64,000 nt of DNA from Rhizobium sp. 18055. Its GTDB lineage: Bacteria; Pseudomonadota; Alphaproteobacteria; Rhizobiales; Rhizobiaceae. The first letter of the stretch is position 1. Each line of letters begins with the position of its first letter. Shown piece after piece: positions 1 to 8,460 of this stretch. The position numbers and the translations under genes were made by a program. Location of the stretch: positions 150,186 to 214,185 of the forward strand of contig NZ_CACSKD010000010.1 in assembly GCF_902706285.1 (NCBI RefSeq). The letters are read 5' to 3'. Below the pieces are notes generated by a model that did not search any database, had not been told where the DNA came from, and was given only the letters and a program-made list of their open reading frames with translations.

Positions 1-135
1 GTTTGCTTTCTGTGGCACTTTCCCTGAGGTCGCCCTCGCCGGACGTTATCCGGCACCGTGTTTCCGTGGAGCCCGGACTTTCCTCACCTTACCGTCTTTC
101 GACATTGGTAAAGCGCGGCTGCCCGGCCAACTGGC
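1..135 (-). ncRNA. rnpB: RNase P RNA (rnpB), partial, 5' part only
   Basis: Catalytic RNA of RNase P, which matures tRNA 5' ends. The reverse complement contains the conserved block GGAAAGTCCGGGCTCCAC near positions 68-85, followed by the ACGGTGCCGG..CCGGCGAGGGCGA hairpin and the GACCTCAGGGAAAGTGCCAC block typical of alphaproteobacterial RNase P RNA. Transcription runs leftward, so the 3' portion lies beyond the window start. The 5' end is placed near 135 by the P1-like GGCCGGGCAGCC segment and could be off by about ten bases. Confidence 0.9.
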
Positions 136-189
136 ATGGCTCCCATAACCGAGACAGCCGACGAATGCCACCGAAATATCGGCCCACTG

Positions 190-1380
190 CTAACGGAAAT
201 ACGGTTTGAAATCCGTCGCGTAGCCCTGCTCGCTGATTCGGCCTTCAAGCAACAGCTCGGCTCCCAGTCGGCCGATCTCATCGGAACTCTTGGCAGCCGT
301 GCCGCAGCCGCCGGTCAGCACCCCAATCCGAGGCGAAGACGTGTACCCGATCATCGGATTGCCGCTCGGCGTGAACGACACCACGCATGAACCTCTGGAG
401 GTCGAGACCGGCCGGAGATCGGGAACGGTGCGCAAGATCAGCCGCGTCAGATGATGCTCGACGCTCTCGCGGCCATCGGTCTTGAACCACGAACGCAGCT
501 CCGGCTCACGACCAAGGGGCACGTCGTCGGGGTCGCCGCCGATTTTCATGTAAAGTTTGCCATCAGGATAGCGGATCGGCGGAAGCATGTAGAAGTGGTC
601 ACTGCCACCGGCCCCCTCGAAGATCAGCGACGGCATGCCGGCAAATGCCGATCCGGCATCGTCATCGACTTCGTAGAACGCAATGGTGCGCGCATAAACC
701 GATAGATCAACCGGCTCCGGCAACAGATTCTCCGCAATAGAAAAACCGCCAGCGGCCAGCAATACCTTTTCGGCACGATAGCTGCGTCCGGCGGATGTTT
801 CGACTGCGACCACGCCGCCCTCGTCGCGGATTGCCACAACGACATCATCAACGATCGACGCGCCGGCCTTCTCGGCAGCCACCGACTGGGCCCGCACCAG
901 ATTGCGCGGGCTGATATGGCCGGCACCCGTCGCCTCATGGACGCCCTCGCTGCCGCCTGGAAAGGCAAAAAACGGAAACCGGCTCTTCAGGCCGGCATCA
1001 TCAAGCAATCCAGTTTCGACGCCCAACGAACTGGCAGCGGCAGCCGTCCGCTCGACATAGCCATCGCTCCCGTCGCGAGCAGGACCAACCACAAGACAGC
1101 CGGCTGGCGTATAGAACGAAATCCCGCTTTCTCGTTCGATCTCGGCGTAGCGCGCAATCGATCGGTTGGCGAGCAGCGCCCAGTCGCGATCAGGATCGAT
1201 CGTGCGGGTAATCCGACCCTCGTCATAATGGCTGGCGAAAACACCGTCATGGCTCTGCTTGTCGGTGGGCTCGTCCGGCCCGATCACCGCAACGCCGTCC
1301 GTCGCCTTTGCCAGATGCCTCGCGGCCGCAGCACCCATCATGCCCCTGCCAACGATGATATATTTGAAATCCACGCCCAT
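190..1380 (-). CDS. FAD-dependent oxidoreductase, sarcosine-oxidase (DAO) type, copy B
   Basis: A 396-residue flavoprotein of the D-amino-acid oxidase/monomeric sarcosine oxidase superfamily, predicted to oxidise a secondary or primary amine or amino acid in the cytoplasm. The N-terminus has the FAD Rossmann motif GRGMMG at residues 11-16. The segment HYDEGRITRTID matches the substrate-loop arginine region of the family. CVVSFTP at about residue 332 aligns with the motif that carries the covalently flavinylated cysteine in monomeric sarcosine oxidase. It lies 12 bases downstream of a paralogue, so the two are probably one transcript. An ATG six bases upstream is possible; the chosen ATG matches the paralogue's N-terminus. 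The substrate cannot be read from sequence. Confidence 0.85.
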   Translation of the reverse strand: MGVDFKYIIVGRGMMGAAAARHLAKATDGVAVIGPDEPTDKQSHDGVFASHYDEGRITRTIDPDRDWALLANRSIARYAEIERESGISFYTPAGCLVVGPARDGSDGYVERTAAAASSLGVETGLLDDAGLKSRFPFFAFPGGSEGVHEATGAGHISPRNLVRAQSVAAEKAGASIVDDVVVAIRDEGGVVAVETSAGRSYRAEKVLLAAGGFSIAENLLPEPVDLSVYARTIAFYEVDDDAGSAFAGMPSLIFEGAGGSDHFYMLPPIRYPDGKLYMKIGGDPDDVPLGREPELRSWFKTDGRESVEHHLTRLILRTVPDLRPVSTSRGSCVVSFTPSGNPMIGYTSSPRIGVLTGGCGTAAKSSDEIGRLGAELLLEGRISEQGYATDFKPYFR

Positions 1381-1392
1381 GATCATCTCGAC

Positions 1393-2580
1393 CTATCGAA
1401 AAACCGGTGTCAGTTCCCTACCGAAGTCCTCGTTTCCAAGCCGCCCCTCCGTCATCAGCACCGCACCCAGTCGCCCGAGTTCGTCTGACGATTTCGCCGC
1501 AACGAAATTACCCCCTGTCAGTACCGCTATTCGCGGCGACGACGTAAAACCCGCATAGGGATAGGCCGTCGGCGTGAAGGTCGCGACGCAAGGCGCTGTC
1601 GTTACCGGGCAGCCCGCGAGATCCGGCATGATTTCCGATGCCGCGGCAACCAGCAGATCGCGCTCGGCGAGACTGCCATCCGAGCGAAACCATGCACCAG
1701 CATCCTCCAGCGAGTCAAAGCTGCGTGCTTCCGTATCGCCACCCAATTTGAGATAGGTTTTACCATCGGGATAAACCACCGGCGGCAGGATATAGACATG
1801 ATCCTCGTCGCGATCACCGAACACGATGCTCGAAGGCATGCTGCCGAAGATTGCCATCTCCCGCTCGCCCAGTTCGTAGAAGGCAACTGTTCGGGCCGCC
1901 ACGCGAATATCGACGGGATCGGGAAGAAGCTGATTGAAATTGCTGAAGCCGCCGGCAGCGACAAGCACGCGCTCCGCCGTATAGACCCTCTCGCCGACCG
2001 TCACCTCGACCTGTGCGCCGGCATCCCTGACGCCGGTCACCGTTGCGTCGATGACCGTCACGCCACCGGCCTCGGCAAGGGCGGCCTGTGCCCGCACCAG
2101 CGCGCGGGGATTGACGTGCCCGGCACGACGCTTCTCGAAATAACCGTTGAACCCGGCTCTCAGCGAAAATTGTGGGAACCGCTCACGCAAAGCTGTGGGT
2201 TCCAACGTTTCGAAATCGACTCCGAGCCTGGCTGAAATATCGATCGCTCGCCCGAGATAGCCCTGCCCCGGCTGCGGCACCGGGCCGGCGAACAGGCATC
2301 CCGCCTCGCGAAAGAACGAGATACCGCTTCTCGCCTCGATTTCGGCGTATCGATCCAGGGAGCGGGCGGCAAGCGTCGCCCAGACCACGTTGTCATCGAA
2401 AGTTCGGGTAATGCGAGCCTCGTCATAGTGGCTCGCAAAGACCCCATGGTGGCGTTTGCGCTCGGCCGGCTCACGCGGACCGATCAGCGCCACACCGTCG
2501 ATCATCGCTGAAAGGTGGCGGGCCGCAGCCGCGCCCATCATTCCGCGCCCGATCACGATCACCTTGAAATCGACTGCCAT
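1393..2580 (-). CDS. FAD-dependent oxidoreductase, sarcosine-oxidase (DAO) type, copy A
   Basis: A 395-residue flavoprotein and close paralogue of the following gene. It shares GRGMMGAAAARHL at residues 11-23, FASHYDEARITRTFD near residue 55, and CVATFTP at about 331 followed by FTSSPRI.VLTGG and AKSSDELGRLGA. The cysteine corresponds to the covalent FAD site of monomeric sarcosine oxidase, so 8-alpha-cysteinyl-FAD is a reasonable inference. The ATG is preceded by GAGGTGAG. Being first in the pair, it likely sets expression of both. Gene duplication followed by substrate divergence is inferred because the enzymes differ strongly in the middle, around the presumed active site. No transporter or regulator gene is adjacent to hint at the substrate. 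Confidence 0.85.
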   Translation of the reverse strand: MAVDFKVIVIGRGMMGAAAARHLSAMIDGVALIGPREPAERKRHHGVFASHYDEARITRTFDDNVVWATLAARSLDRYAEIEARSGISFFREAGCLFAGPVPQPGQGYLGRAIDISARLGVDFETLEPTALRERFPQFSLRAGFNGYFEKRRAGHVNPRALVRAQAALAEAGGVTVIDATVTGVRDAGAQVEVTVGERVYTAERVLVAAGGFSNFNQLLPDPVDIRVAARTVAFYELGEREMAIFGSMPSSIVFGDRDEDHVYILPPVVYPDGKTYLKLGGDTEARSFDSLEDAGAWFRSDGSLAERDLLVAAASEIMPDLAGCPVTTAPCVATFTPTAYPYAGFTSSPRIAVLTGGNFVAAKSSDELGRLGAVLMTEGRLGNEDFGRELTPVFR

Positions 2581-2712
2581 GTCTCACCTCGTTTCAAGGT
2601 CAGGTAGCATGACGATCAAGTTGATTCATATTGTTAAGTGCACGGCCCAAGTGATTCATCCGCAATTCGTTTCACCCGGCAACCACTTGGCCTACAACCA
2701 CTTGACCTACCA

Positions 2713-3366
2713 TCAATCGAGCATTGCCAGCACTTTGCCGCAATAGGCCTTGGAGACCGGGTTCATCTTCGTCGCTGCATGGCCGGCATTGTACTTGAGA
2801 ATCGTACCGCAGGTTCCGCCACCGCCAAGCTCATGAGCTGCGGCCAGATATTTCATGCCGTACTTGATGTTCGTATCGGGATCGAACAGGCCCTTGCTGG
2901 AACCGGAATATCCCATCATCCGCGCTGTGGCAGGCTTGATCTGCATCAGGCCGACTTCACCGGCGCTGCCGCGTGCATTGGGATTGTAGTTGCTCTCGAC
3001 GCGAACGACGGCATGAGCGAGCTCGATGGGAACGTCGTACTGTCTGGCATACTTCACGATGATCGCCGCATACTTGCTACCAGGCATGTCAGGCGTTGCA
3101 AAACCGGACGTTCTGTCGACGGTGTTCAATGCCAAGGTCTTCTGAGACGTCCGTGTATCAGCTGCCTTCTGTGCCTTCGCGGCCGTCTGAGCCTTCTGTG
3201 CTCTATTAACCTTACGGGCCGTCTCGATCTTCTCTGTCTTGTGCGCCTTTGGTGTCTGCGTCTTGTAGATTGTTTGCGCCCTATTGCCCCATTCGCCTGC
3301 GAAGGCGCAATTGAATCCCATCAGCAGTGCACTGGCGCACACCACAGCAGACATAATCTTTCTCAT
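2713..3366 (-). CDS. Periplasmic soluble lytic transglycosylase (SLT domain)
   Basis: A 217-residue secreted peptidoglycan-cleaving enzyme. Residues 1-23 form a Sec signal peptide ending at NCAFAG. Residues 30-70 are a Lys/Ala/Thr-rich low-complexity linker. The C-terminal half is a family 1 SLT domain: YDVPIELAHAVVRVESNYNP contains the catalytic Glu in VESNYNP, followed by GEVGLMQIKPATARMMGY and NIKYGMKYLA. It acts on glycan strands, releasing 1,6-anhydromuropeptides. It is short for the family and lacks the Slt70 superhelical domain. It resembles small rhizobial and Brucella SLT proteins that act at envelope-spanning machines, but no secretion system is nearby. Confidence 0.88.
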   Translation of the reverse strand: MRKIMSAVVCASALLMGFNCAFAGEWGNRAQTIYKTQTPKAHKTEKIETARKVNRAQKAQTAAKAQKAADTRTSQKTLALNTVDRTSGFATPDMPGSKYAAIIVKYARQYDVPIELAHAVVRVESNYNPNARGSAGEVGLMQIKPATARMMGYSGSSKGLFDPDTNIKYGMKYLAAAHELGGGGTCGTILKYNAGHAATKMNPVSKAYCGKVLAMLD

Positions 3367-3626
3367 GCAGTCAAAATACTCCGACTAAAAGAAACGCTGA
3401 GTTAAATATCGATACAACTGCAGCACAATTCCGCCTCAATACTCAATTTAAGGGCGGATTTTCTTTTACGTTTCAATTGACGCCGATGCATAACCCCAAA
3501 CAAAGCAATCGGCGCCGTTCAGCGACCGGGGTTAGACCATCGTATTGAGGAGATAATAGGGAAAACATGTGGCAGCGCAGCATACCCCCAAAAACGAGGG
3601 GTGGAAGCCGGAGCGCGCGCGTGGCC

Positions 3627-4391
3627 TCAAGCGCCGTATCGCGGCAGCGCCGCCAGCAGACGATGGAGCGTATCGATCGTCGAAAAATCGGCGATCCCGT
3701 CCACCCTTTCGGGCCTGAAATGGCGTTGGAAAGCCTCGATCTCGCCGGCCATCTTGTCGGAAAATTCACCTGTGATTTCCGTGCCGTAACCATAGAGCGA
3801 CAGCATCGATTGCAGAGCTTCCACAGGCTGGCCCTGGTCGCCACGCTGGAAAAACCGCCCCCCGGTGATCGGCGCCGGCTCAACCCAATGCCCGACCCCT
3901 TGGCTATGAAGCAGGCCCCAGGGAAAGTTTTCACCCGGATCGAGCTTCCGTCTTGGAGCAATATCGGAGTGACCAAGCACCCTTTCAGGCACGATCGACC
4001 AACGTTTGCCGCAGTCGCGACACAATTCGACCACCGCATCGATCTGCGCCTGTGGATATGCGGGCAATCCACCGGGATGGCCGGCATTGGCAATCTCGAT
4101 GCCGATCGACGACGAATTGATGTCGGTCTCGCCGTGCCAGATGCTCTTGCCCGCATGCCATGCACGACGCGCCTCGGGAACGAGCTGCACGACATCGCCA
4201 TTCTCATGCACGAAGTAGTGGCTGGAGACCTGGCTCTCGTCCCGACAGAGCCAGTCGAGCGCGCCATCGGCCGTCGGCATGCCGGTATAGTGGAGCAGGA
4301 TCATATCGGGGTTTCGCCCATCCGAGCGTTCGCCGTGATTCGGCGATGGCCGGACGCTGGCTTTCGCGTAGTCTGCCTCGAAAGAGGTCAT
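3627..4391 (-). CDS. N-acetylmuramoyl-L-alanine amidase, AmpD-like, with peptidoglycan-binding domain
   Basis: A 254-residue amidase_2 family zinc enzyme that cuts the MurNAc-L-Ala bond. Zinc ligands are visible as His in MILLHYTG (near residue 34), His in RVLGHSDIAP (about 142) and Asp in KLDPGENFPW. The tail from about residue 180 resembles PG_binding_1 (QPVEALQSMLSLYGYGTEITG). There is no signal peptide, which fits cytoplasmic recycling of 1,6-anhydromuropeptides as in AmpD/AmiD proteins. Its ATG overlaps the stop of the upstream TerB/J-domain gene (ATGA), so the two are translationally coupled. In proteobacteria AmpD activity influences ampC induction, but no ampR/ampC pair was seen here. 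Confidence 0.88.
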   Translation of the reverse strand: MTSFEADYAKASVRPSPNHGERSDGRNPDMILLHYTGMPTADGALDWLCRDESQVSSHYFVHENGDVVQLVPEARRAWHAGKSIWHGETDINSSSIGIEIANAGHPGGLPAYPQAQIDAVVELCRDCGKRWSIVPERVLGHSDIAPRRKLDPGENFPWGLLHSQGVGHWVEPAPITGGRFFQRGDQGQPVEALQSMLSLYGYGTEITGEFSDKMAGEIEAFQRHFRPERVDGIADFSTIDTLHRLLAALPRYGA

Positions 4392-5095
4392 GCGGCGCGG
4401 CGTTCCTTCTCGATTGCCTCATAGGCGGCATTGAGCGCCGCCATGCGTTCATTGGCAATCGCATGAAACTCGGCCGGTACGCCGCGCGAGATCAGCCTGT
4501 CCGGATGATGTTCGCTGACAAGGCCGTGGTAACGGCGGCGGATCGTCGGGAAATCATCGGCTGGTGACACCCCGAGGACCTTGTAGGGGTCGCGGCCCAT
4601 CGACACATGGCGCGCAGCGATCCGCTCGAAGCTTTCCTCGCTCATCTGGAATATCTCGGCCACGCGCGCCAGAAAATCCATTTCCTTCTCGTGGATCAGA
4701 CCATCCGCCTTGGCGATATGGAACAGCCCGTCCAGAACCTCTTCCAGAACCGGGCAATTGGCAGCGCAGGTCACGCAGAGCGTCGATAGCCGCTCGGCAT
4801 AGGCTTCGTAGCCGGCCACGTCCTGGCGCGCGAGATTATAGAGTCGGGCGACATTGACCGCCTGGTCGTCGGGGAACTCGAAAATCTCGCGGAAGGCGTC
4901 GACTTCCTTCTCGCTGACGATACCGTCGGCCTTTGCCATCTTGGCCGACAGCGCGATGATCGCCACCGAGAACGCCACCTTGCGCCGCGTCTCGGGATCG
5001 CCCTCGAAAACGGTCCGAATGGCCTCGACCACCGCGGAAAGCGCATTTCCCGCAGCGTTGCCTATGGCATTCAGCAGTTTTTCCCAGAAGGACAT
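4388..5095 (-). CDS. TerB-domain and J-domain co-chaperone (DjlA-like)
   Basis: A 235-residue protein. Residues 30-150 form a TerB-like helical domain (KMAKADGIVSEKEVDAFREIF and, later, IAKADGLIHEKEMDFLARV). The C-terminal 60 residues are a J domain (DPYKVLGVSP..) with the HPD motif in EHHPDRL, which stimulates DnaK. This matches alphaproteobacterial DjlA-like proteins, but the N-terminal transmembrane helix of E. coli DjlA is replaced by a short amphipathic start MSFWEKLLNAIG. The ATG at 5095 is chosen because GAGAG lies at proper spacing; the frame is open 48 codons further upstream without a good ribosome-binding site. It overlaps the amidase gene by four bases. Confidence 0.82.
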   Translation of the reverse strand: MSFWEKLLNAIGNAAGNALSAVVEAIRTVFEGDPETRRKVAFSVAIIALSAKMAKADGIVSEKEVDAFREIFEFPDDQAVNVARLYNLARQDVAGYEAYAERLSTLCVTCAANCPVLEEVLDGLFHIAKADGLIHEKEMDFLARVAEIFQMSEESFERIAARHVSMGRDPYKVLGVSPADDFPTIRRRYHGLVSEHHPDRLISRGVPAEFHAIANERMAALNAAYEAIEKERRAA

Positions 5096-5501
5096 CAGGT
5101 CTCTCATGCAACAAAAAGAGAAACACCTTGAACAAATAAAGGTTGCCTTTGCAAGATGACGATTGGTCGTAGGGTTGAAAACACCTTTCACATTTCGGTA
5201 ATGGTCGCATGGAATCGGGCGCTTTCTCGCCTCTGCCACGCTCCCTCGCGACCCTCGTGACGCTTTGCCGCGCCCTTCCGTCAGCCCGGCAATGTCTCAC
5301 GCCGACAATTTCCACAACCCTTCGCGGCTGGCTGTTCCGGCTTGAAACGATTAGATCGCCGCTTCCAGTCATCTTCGCAGTTTCGCCTCGCCGAAACAGG
5401 CGATTTTCATGAAAACAACACTTTACACTCCCCTTTCTCTGCCGCATCCATGCGATACCTAAGCAGCAACCAACCAGCGCAGACACGATATCGGAGGCAC
5501 C
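5096..5501. other. Divergent intergenic region between the djlA-like gene and pfp
   Basis: About 406 bases with no convincing gene. A 67-codon frame at 5209-5412 has no family resemblance and no good ribosome-binding site. The region must hold the divergent promoters for the djlA-like/amidase pair and for pfp. No hairpin with a U-run, no clear palindrome and no repeat was seen. The only defined signal is the strong GGAGG at 5493-5497 in front of pfp. Confidence 0.5.
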
Positions 5502-6713
5502 ATGGCCAGGAAAAAAGTCGCAATGCTCACGGCCGGAGGCCTTGCACCTTGTCTTTCGTCGGCAGTCGGCGGGCTGATCGAACGTTACACCGACATTGCT
5601 CCGGATCTCGAACTGGTGGCCTACCGTTCCGGCTATCAGGGCGTGCTGCTGGGCGACAGCATCAAGATCACCGCAGAGATGCGCGAGAAGGCCTACCTTC
5701 TGCACCGCTACGGCGGCTCGCCGATCGGCAACAGCCGCGTCAAGCTCACCAACGCCGCCGACTGCGTCAAGCGGGGGCTGGTCAAGGAAGGCGAGAACCC
5801 GTTGAGGGTCGCAGCCGAGCGTCTGGCCAATGACGGTATCAGCATCCTGCACACCATCGGCGGCGACGACACCAATACAACGGCGGCCGACCTTGCAGCC
5901 TACCTCGCGGCCAATGGCTACGACCTGACGGTGGTCGGCCTGCCGAAGACGGTCGACAACGACGTTGTCCCGATCAGGCAGTCGCTCGGCGCCTGGACGG
6001 CAGCCGAAGTCGGTGCGCATTTCTTCGACAATGTCAGCAACGAGCAGACAGCGGCACCGCGCACGCTCATCATCCATGAAGTCATGGGCCGCCATTGCGG
6101 CTGGCTGACAGCCGCCACCGCGCGCGCCTATCTCAAGCGCACCAAGCAGAACGAATATGTCGACGGCCTGATGACCAACGCCAAGATGAAGAGCATCGAC
6201 GCAGTCTATCTGCCCGAGACGGTGTTCGACCTCGAGGCCGAATCGGCGCGCCTGAAGGATGTGATGGACCGCACAGGCCATGCGACCGTGTTCGTCTCGG
6301 AAGGCGCCTGCCTCGACGCTATCGTTGCAGAACGCGAAGCGGCCGGCGAAACCGTCAAGCGCGACGCCTTCGGTCACGTCAAGATCGACACGATCAATGT
6401 CGGCGGCTGGTTCCAGAAGCAGTTTGCCAGCCTGCTGAATGCCGAGCGCTCGCTGGTGCAGAAGTCGGGCTACTTCGCCCGCTCCGCGCCCGCAAACGCC
6501 GATGACCTCCGCCTGATCCAGAGCATGACCGACCTTGCCGTCGAAAGCGCGCTCAACAAGATCTCAGGCGTTACCGGTCACGACGAAGGACAGAACGGCA
6601 AGTTGCGCACCATCGAATTCCCGCGCATCAAGGGCGGCAAGCCTTTCGACACCTCGATCAAATGGTTTAGCGAAGTGATGGACGAGATCGGCCAAAAATA
6701 CGAGGACGCATGA
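5502..6713 (+). CDS. pfp: Pyrophosphate-dependent 6-phosphofructokinase
   Basis: A 403-residue cytoplasmic phosphotransferase interconverting fructose 6-phosphate and fructose 1,6-bisphosphate with PPi as phosphoryl donor, reversibly, in glycolysis/gluconeogenesis. Residues 8-13 (MLTAGGLAPC) form the donor-site loop. IGGDDTNTTAADLA at 119-132 has Asp where ATP-dependent enzymes have Gly (GGDGS), and PKTVDND at 149-155 has the Lys that favours PPi; both are known diagnostic residues. MGRHCGWL follows near residue 195. GGAGG precedes the ATG. Rhizobia use mainly the Entner-Doudoroff route and often lack an ATP-PFK, so the enzyme may run in the gluconeogenic direction (inference). Confidence 0.93.
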   Translation: MARKKVAMLTAGGLAPCLSSAVGGLIERYTDIAPDLELVAYRSGYQGVLLGDSIKITAEMREKAYLLHRYGGSPIGNSRVKLTNAADCVKRGLVKEGENPLRVAAERLANDGISILHTIGGDDTNTTAADLAAYLAANGYDLTVVGLPKTVDNDVVPIRQSLGAWTAAEVGAHFFDNVSNEQTAAPRTLIIHEVMGRHCGWLTAATARAYLKRTKQNEYVDGLMTNAKMKSIDAVYLPETVFDLEAESARLKDVMDRTGHATVFVSEGACLDAIVAEREAAGETVKRDAFGHVKIDTINVGGWFQKQFASLLNAERSLVQKSGYFARSAPANADDLRLIQSMTDLAVESALNKISGVTGHDEGQNGKLRTIEFPRIKGGKPFDTSIKWFSEVMDEIGQKYEDA

Positions 6714-6772
6714 TTGACGCAAGCAAGATATGGTGTCTTTGCTTGTTGTCTAATGGATGAGGAGGAGATTCC

Positions 6773-7408
6773 ATGTCGCTCGAAGCTTGGTTAGCTTTCG
6801 CTGCAGCATCAGCAATCATGTTGGCTATTCCAGGACCGACGATTTTCCTCGTCGTCTCGTATGCGCTCGGCCATGGCCGCAAGACGGCCTTGGCGACCGT
6901 CAGCGGCGTGGCGCTTGGCGATTTCACCGCCATGACCGCCTCGCTTTTCGGCCTCGGCGCACTTCTGGCAGCCTCGGCCACGCTCTTCACGGTTCTGAAG
7001 TGGATTGGCGGCGCCTACCTGATCTGGCTTGGGATCAAGCTCTGGCGGGCGCCGATCATTGCCGGGCCGATGGCCGACAATGACAATCTGCCGGAAGAAA
7101 AATCGCTGAAGATCTTTCTCCACGCCTATGTGGTCACCGCGCTCAATCCGAAGAGCATCGTTTTCTTCGTGGCCTTCGTGCCGCAATTCCTCGATCCGGC
7201 CCTGCCCTTCCTTGGCCAGATGCTGATCATGGAGGCAACTTTCCTCGTCCTCGCAACGATCAACGCCTCCACTTACGCCCTTGCCGCACACGCCGCCCGC
7301 GGCCTGATTCGCAAGGCGAGCGTCCAGCGCACCGTCAACCGCACGGGCGGAACTTTGCTGATCGCCGCAGGTGCGGTGACCGCCGGATATCGCCGCATCG
7401 CGGCCTAG
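6773..7408 (+). CDS. LysE/RhtB family amino-acid exporter
   Basis: A 211-residue inner-membrane exporter of the LysE superfamily with about six hydrophobic helices. The N-terminus carries the family signature AIPGPTIFLVVSYALGHGRK followed by ALATVSGVALGDF, and the centre has LNPKSIVFFVAFVPQFLD. Members export basic, neutral or hydroxy amino acids such as lysine, threonine or homoserine; the substrate cannot be assigned. GAGGAGGAG lies just upstream of the ATG. It stands alone, 59 bases after pfp, with a weak CAAGCAA/TTGCTTG hairpin between them. Confidence 0.88.
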   Translation: MSLEAWLAFAAASAIMLAIPGPTIFLVVSYALGHGRKTALATVSGVALGDFTAMTASLFGLGALLAASATLFTVLKWIGGAYLIWLGIKLWRAPIIAGPMADNDNLPEEKSLKIFLHAYVVTALNPKSIVFFVAFVPQFLDPALPFLGQMLIMEATFLVLATINASTYALAAHAARGLIRKASVQRTVNRTGGTLLIAAGAVTAGYRRIAA

Positions 7409-7522
7409 ATATTTCCTGCGGGTTGCCGCAAAGCCTCGAATAGGTTAATTGGCGATCCAGCACTTAAGGTTTTTGGTAACTTTTAACGCTGCCGGGGCGG
7501 CGCGTTTCACGAGAGTGAGAGT

Positions 7523-8437
7523 ATGGCAGCGATCGGTATTTCCAGCTTGAAACGCAATCTCATCGTATCGACGATGCTGTGCTGCGTTGCCGCCGGGTGC
7601 TCGAGCGTCGAATACACCTCTCAGGCGGAATTGATGGCCGAGCAGGTCGTCGTTCCAACCCCCAAGCCCGGCGAGGATGCCACCTTTGCAGCCATCCCCG
7701 CAGGCGAAGGCACCCCAGCAGCAGCGATGATTGCCGGCGCCGATCAGACGGCCCCCTCGATCGCCACAGCCGCGATGCCGGTCACTGACCCATTGCAGCA
7801 GTCCGCGGAATTGCAGCCATCAGCCTATGGCCAGATACCGCTGACGCCGGAAATGACCGCGATTCAATCGGTTATTCCAACGCCACGTCCGGGCACGCCT
7901 TCGACCCAGCTGGCATTTGCAGCAACGCCGCAGAACGGTGCCATCGCCGCCCTTTCGGCAATCGACACGACACCGCATCCGATGATGGACTACGGCTTCG
8001 ACACCTCGGGGCCAATCGATCCGCCGGCCGCACCGCCGATGTTCAGCGACAATGACGATGATGGGGCGCCGACCGTCGAGAAGAGCGAAATCACCAAGAT
8101 CATCGAAAAATACTCGCAGATCTATAAGGTCCCGGCTTCGCTGCTTCACCGCGTAGTACATCGCGAAAGCCGCTACAATCCGAAGGCCTATAACAAGCGC
8201 GGCTACTTCGGCCTGATGCAGATCAAGTACAACACAGCAAAATCAATGGGTTACGACGGACAACCTGCAGGCCTGTTCGACGCCGAAACCAATATCAAAT
8301 ACGCCGCGAAATATCTGCGCGGTGCGTGGCTGGTGTCCGATAGCAGCGAAGACAACGCCGTCAGGCTCTATGCGCGCGGCTATTACTACGATGCCAAGCG
8401 CAAGGGCATGGATGACATCGCCCAGGGCAATTATTGA
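7523..8437 (+). CDS. Lytic transglycosylase lipoprotein (SLT domain)
   Basis: A 304-residue envelope protein. The N-terminal hydrophobic stretch ends in CVAAGC with Cys26 as the likely lipidation site; the -3 residue is Ala, a slightly weak lipobox. Residues 30-185 are a Pro/Ala/Thr-rich linker with repeated TPxPG-type segments (VVPTPKPGED, VIPTPRPGTP). From about 195 a family 1 SLT domain appears: VPASLLHRVVHRESRYNPKA contains the catalytic Glu, then GYFGLMQIKYNTAKSMGY and NIKYAAKYLRGAW. It probably cleaves peptidoglycan from a lipid anchor in the outer or inner membrane. GAGAGTGAGAG precedes the ATG. It is single-gene, convergent with the serine hydrolase. Confidence 0.88.
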   Translation: MAAIGISSLKRNLIVSTMLCCVAAGCSSVEYTSQAELMAEQVVVPTPKPGEDATFAAIPAGEGTPAAAMIAGADQTAPSIATAAMPVTDPLQQSAELQPSAYGQIPLTPEMTAIQSVIPTPRPGTPSTQLAFAATPQNGAIAALSAIDTTPHPMMDYGFDTSGPIDPPAAPPMFSDNDDDGAPTVEKSEITKIIEKYSQIYKVPASLLHRVVHRESRYNPKAYNKRGYFGLMQIKYNTAKSMGYDGQPAGLFDAETNIKYAAKYLRGAWLVSDSSEDNAVRLYARGYYYDAKRKGMDDIAQGNY

Positions 8438-8460
8438 CCGGTAGCCACCGGTACATACCC

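Noticed and set aside
4836..6377. A 513-codon minus-strand frame across the djlA-like gene and pfp.
   Set aside because: Shadow of pfp and out of frame with the djlA-like gene; no conserved segment.
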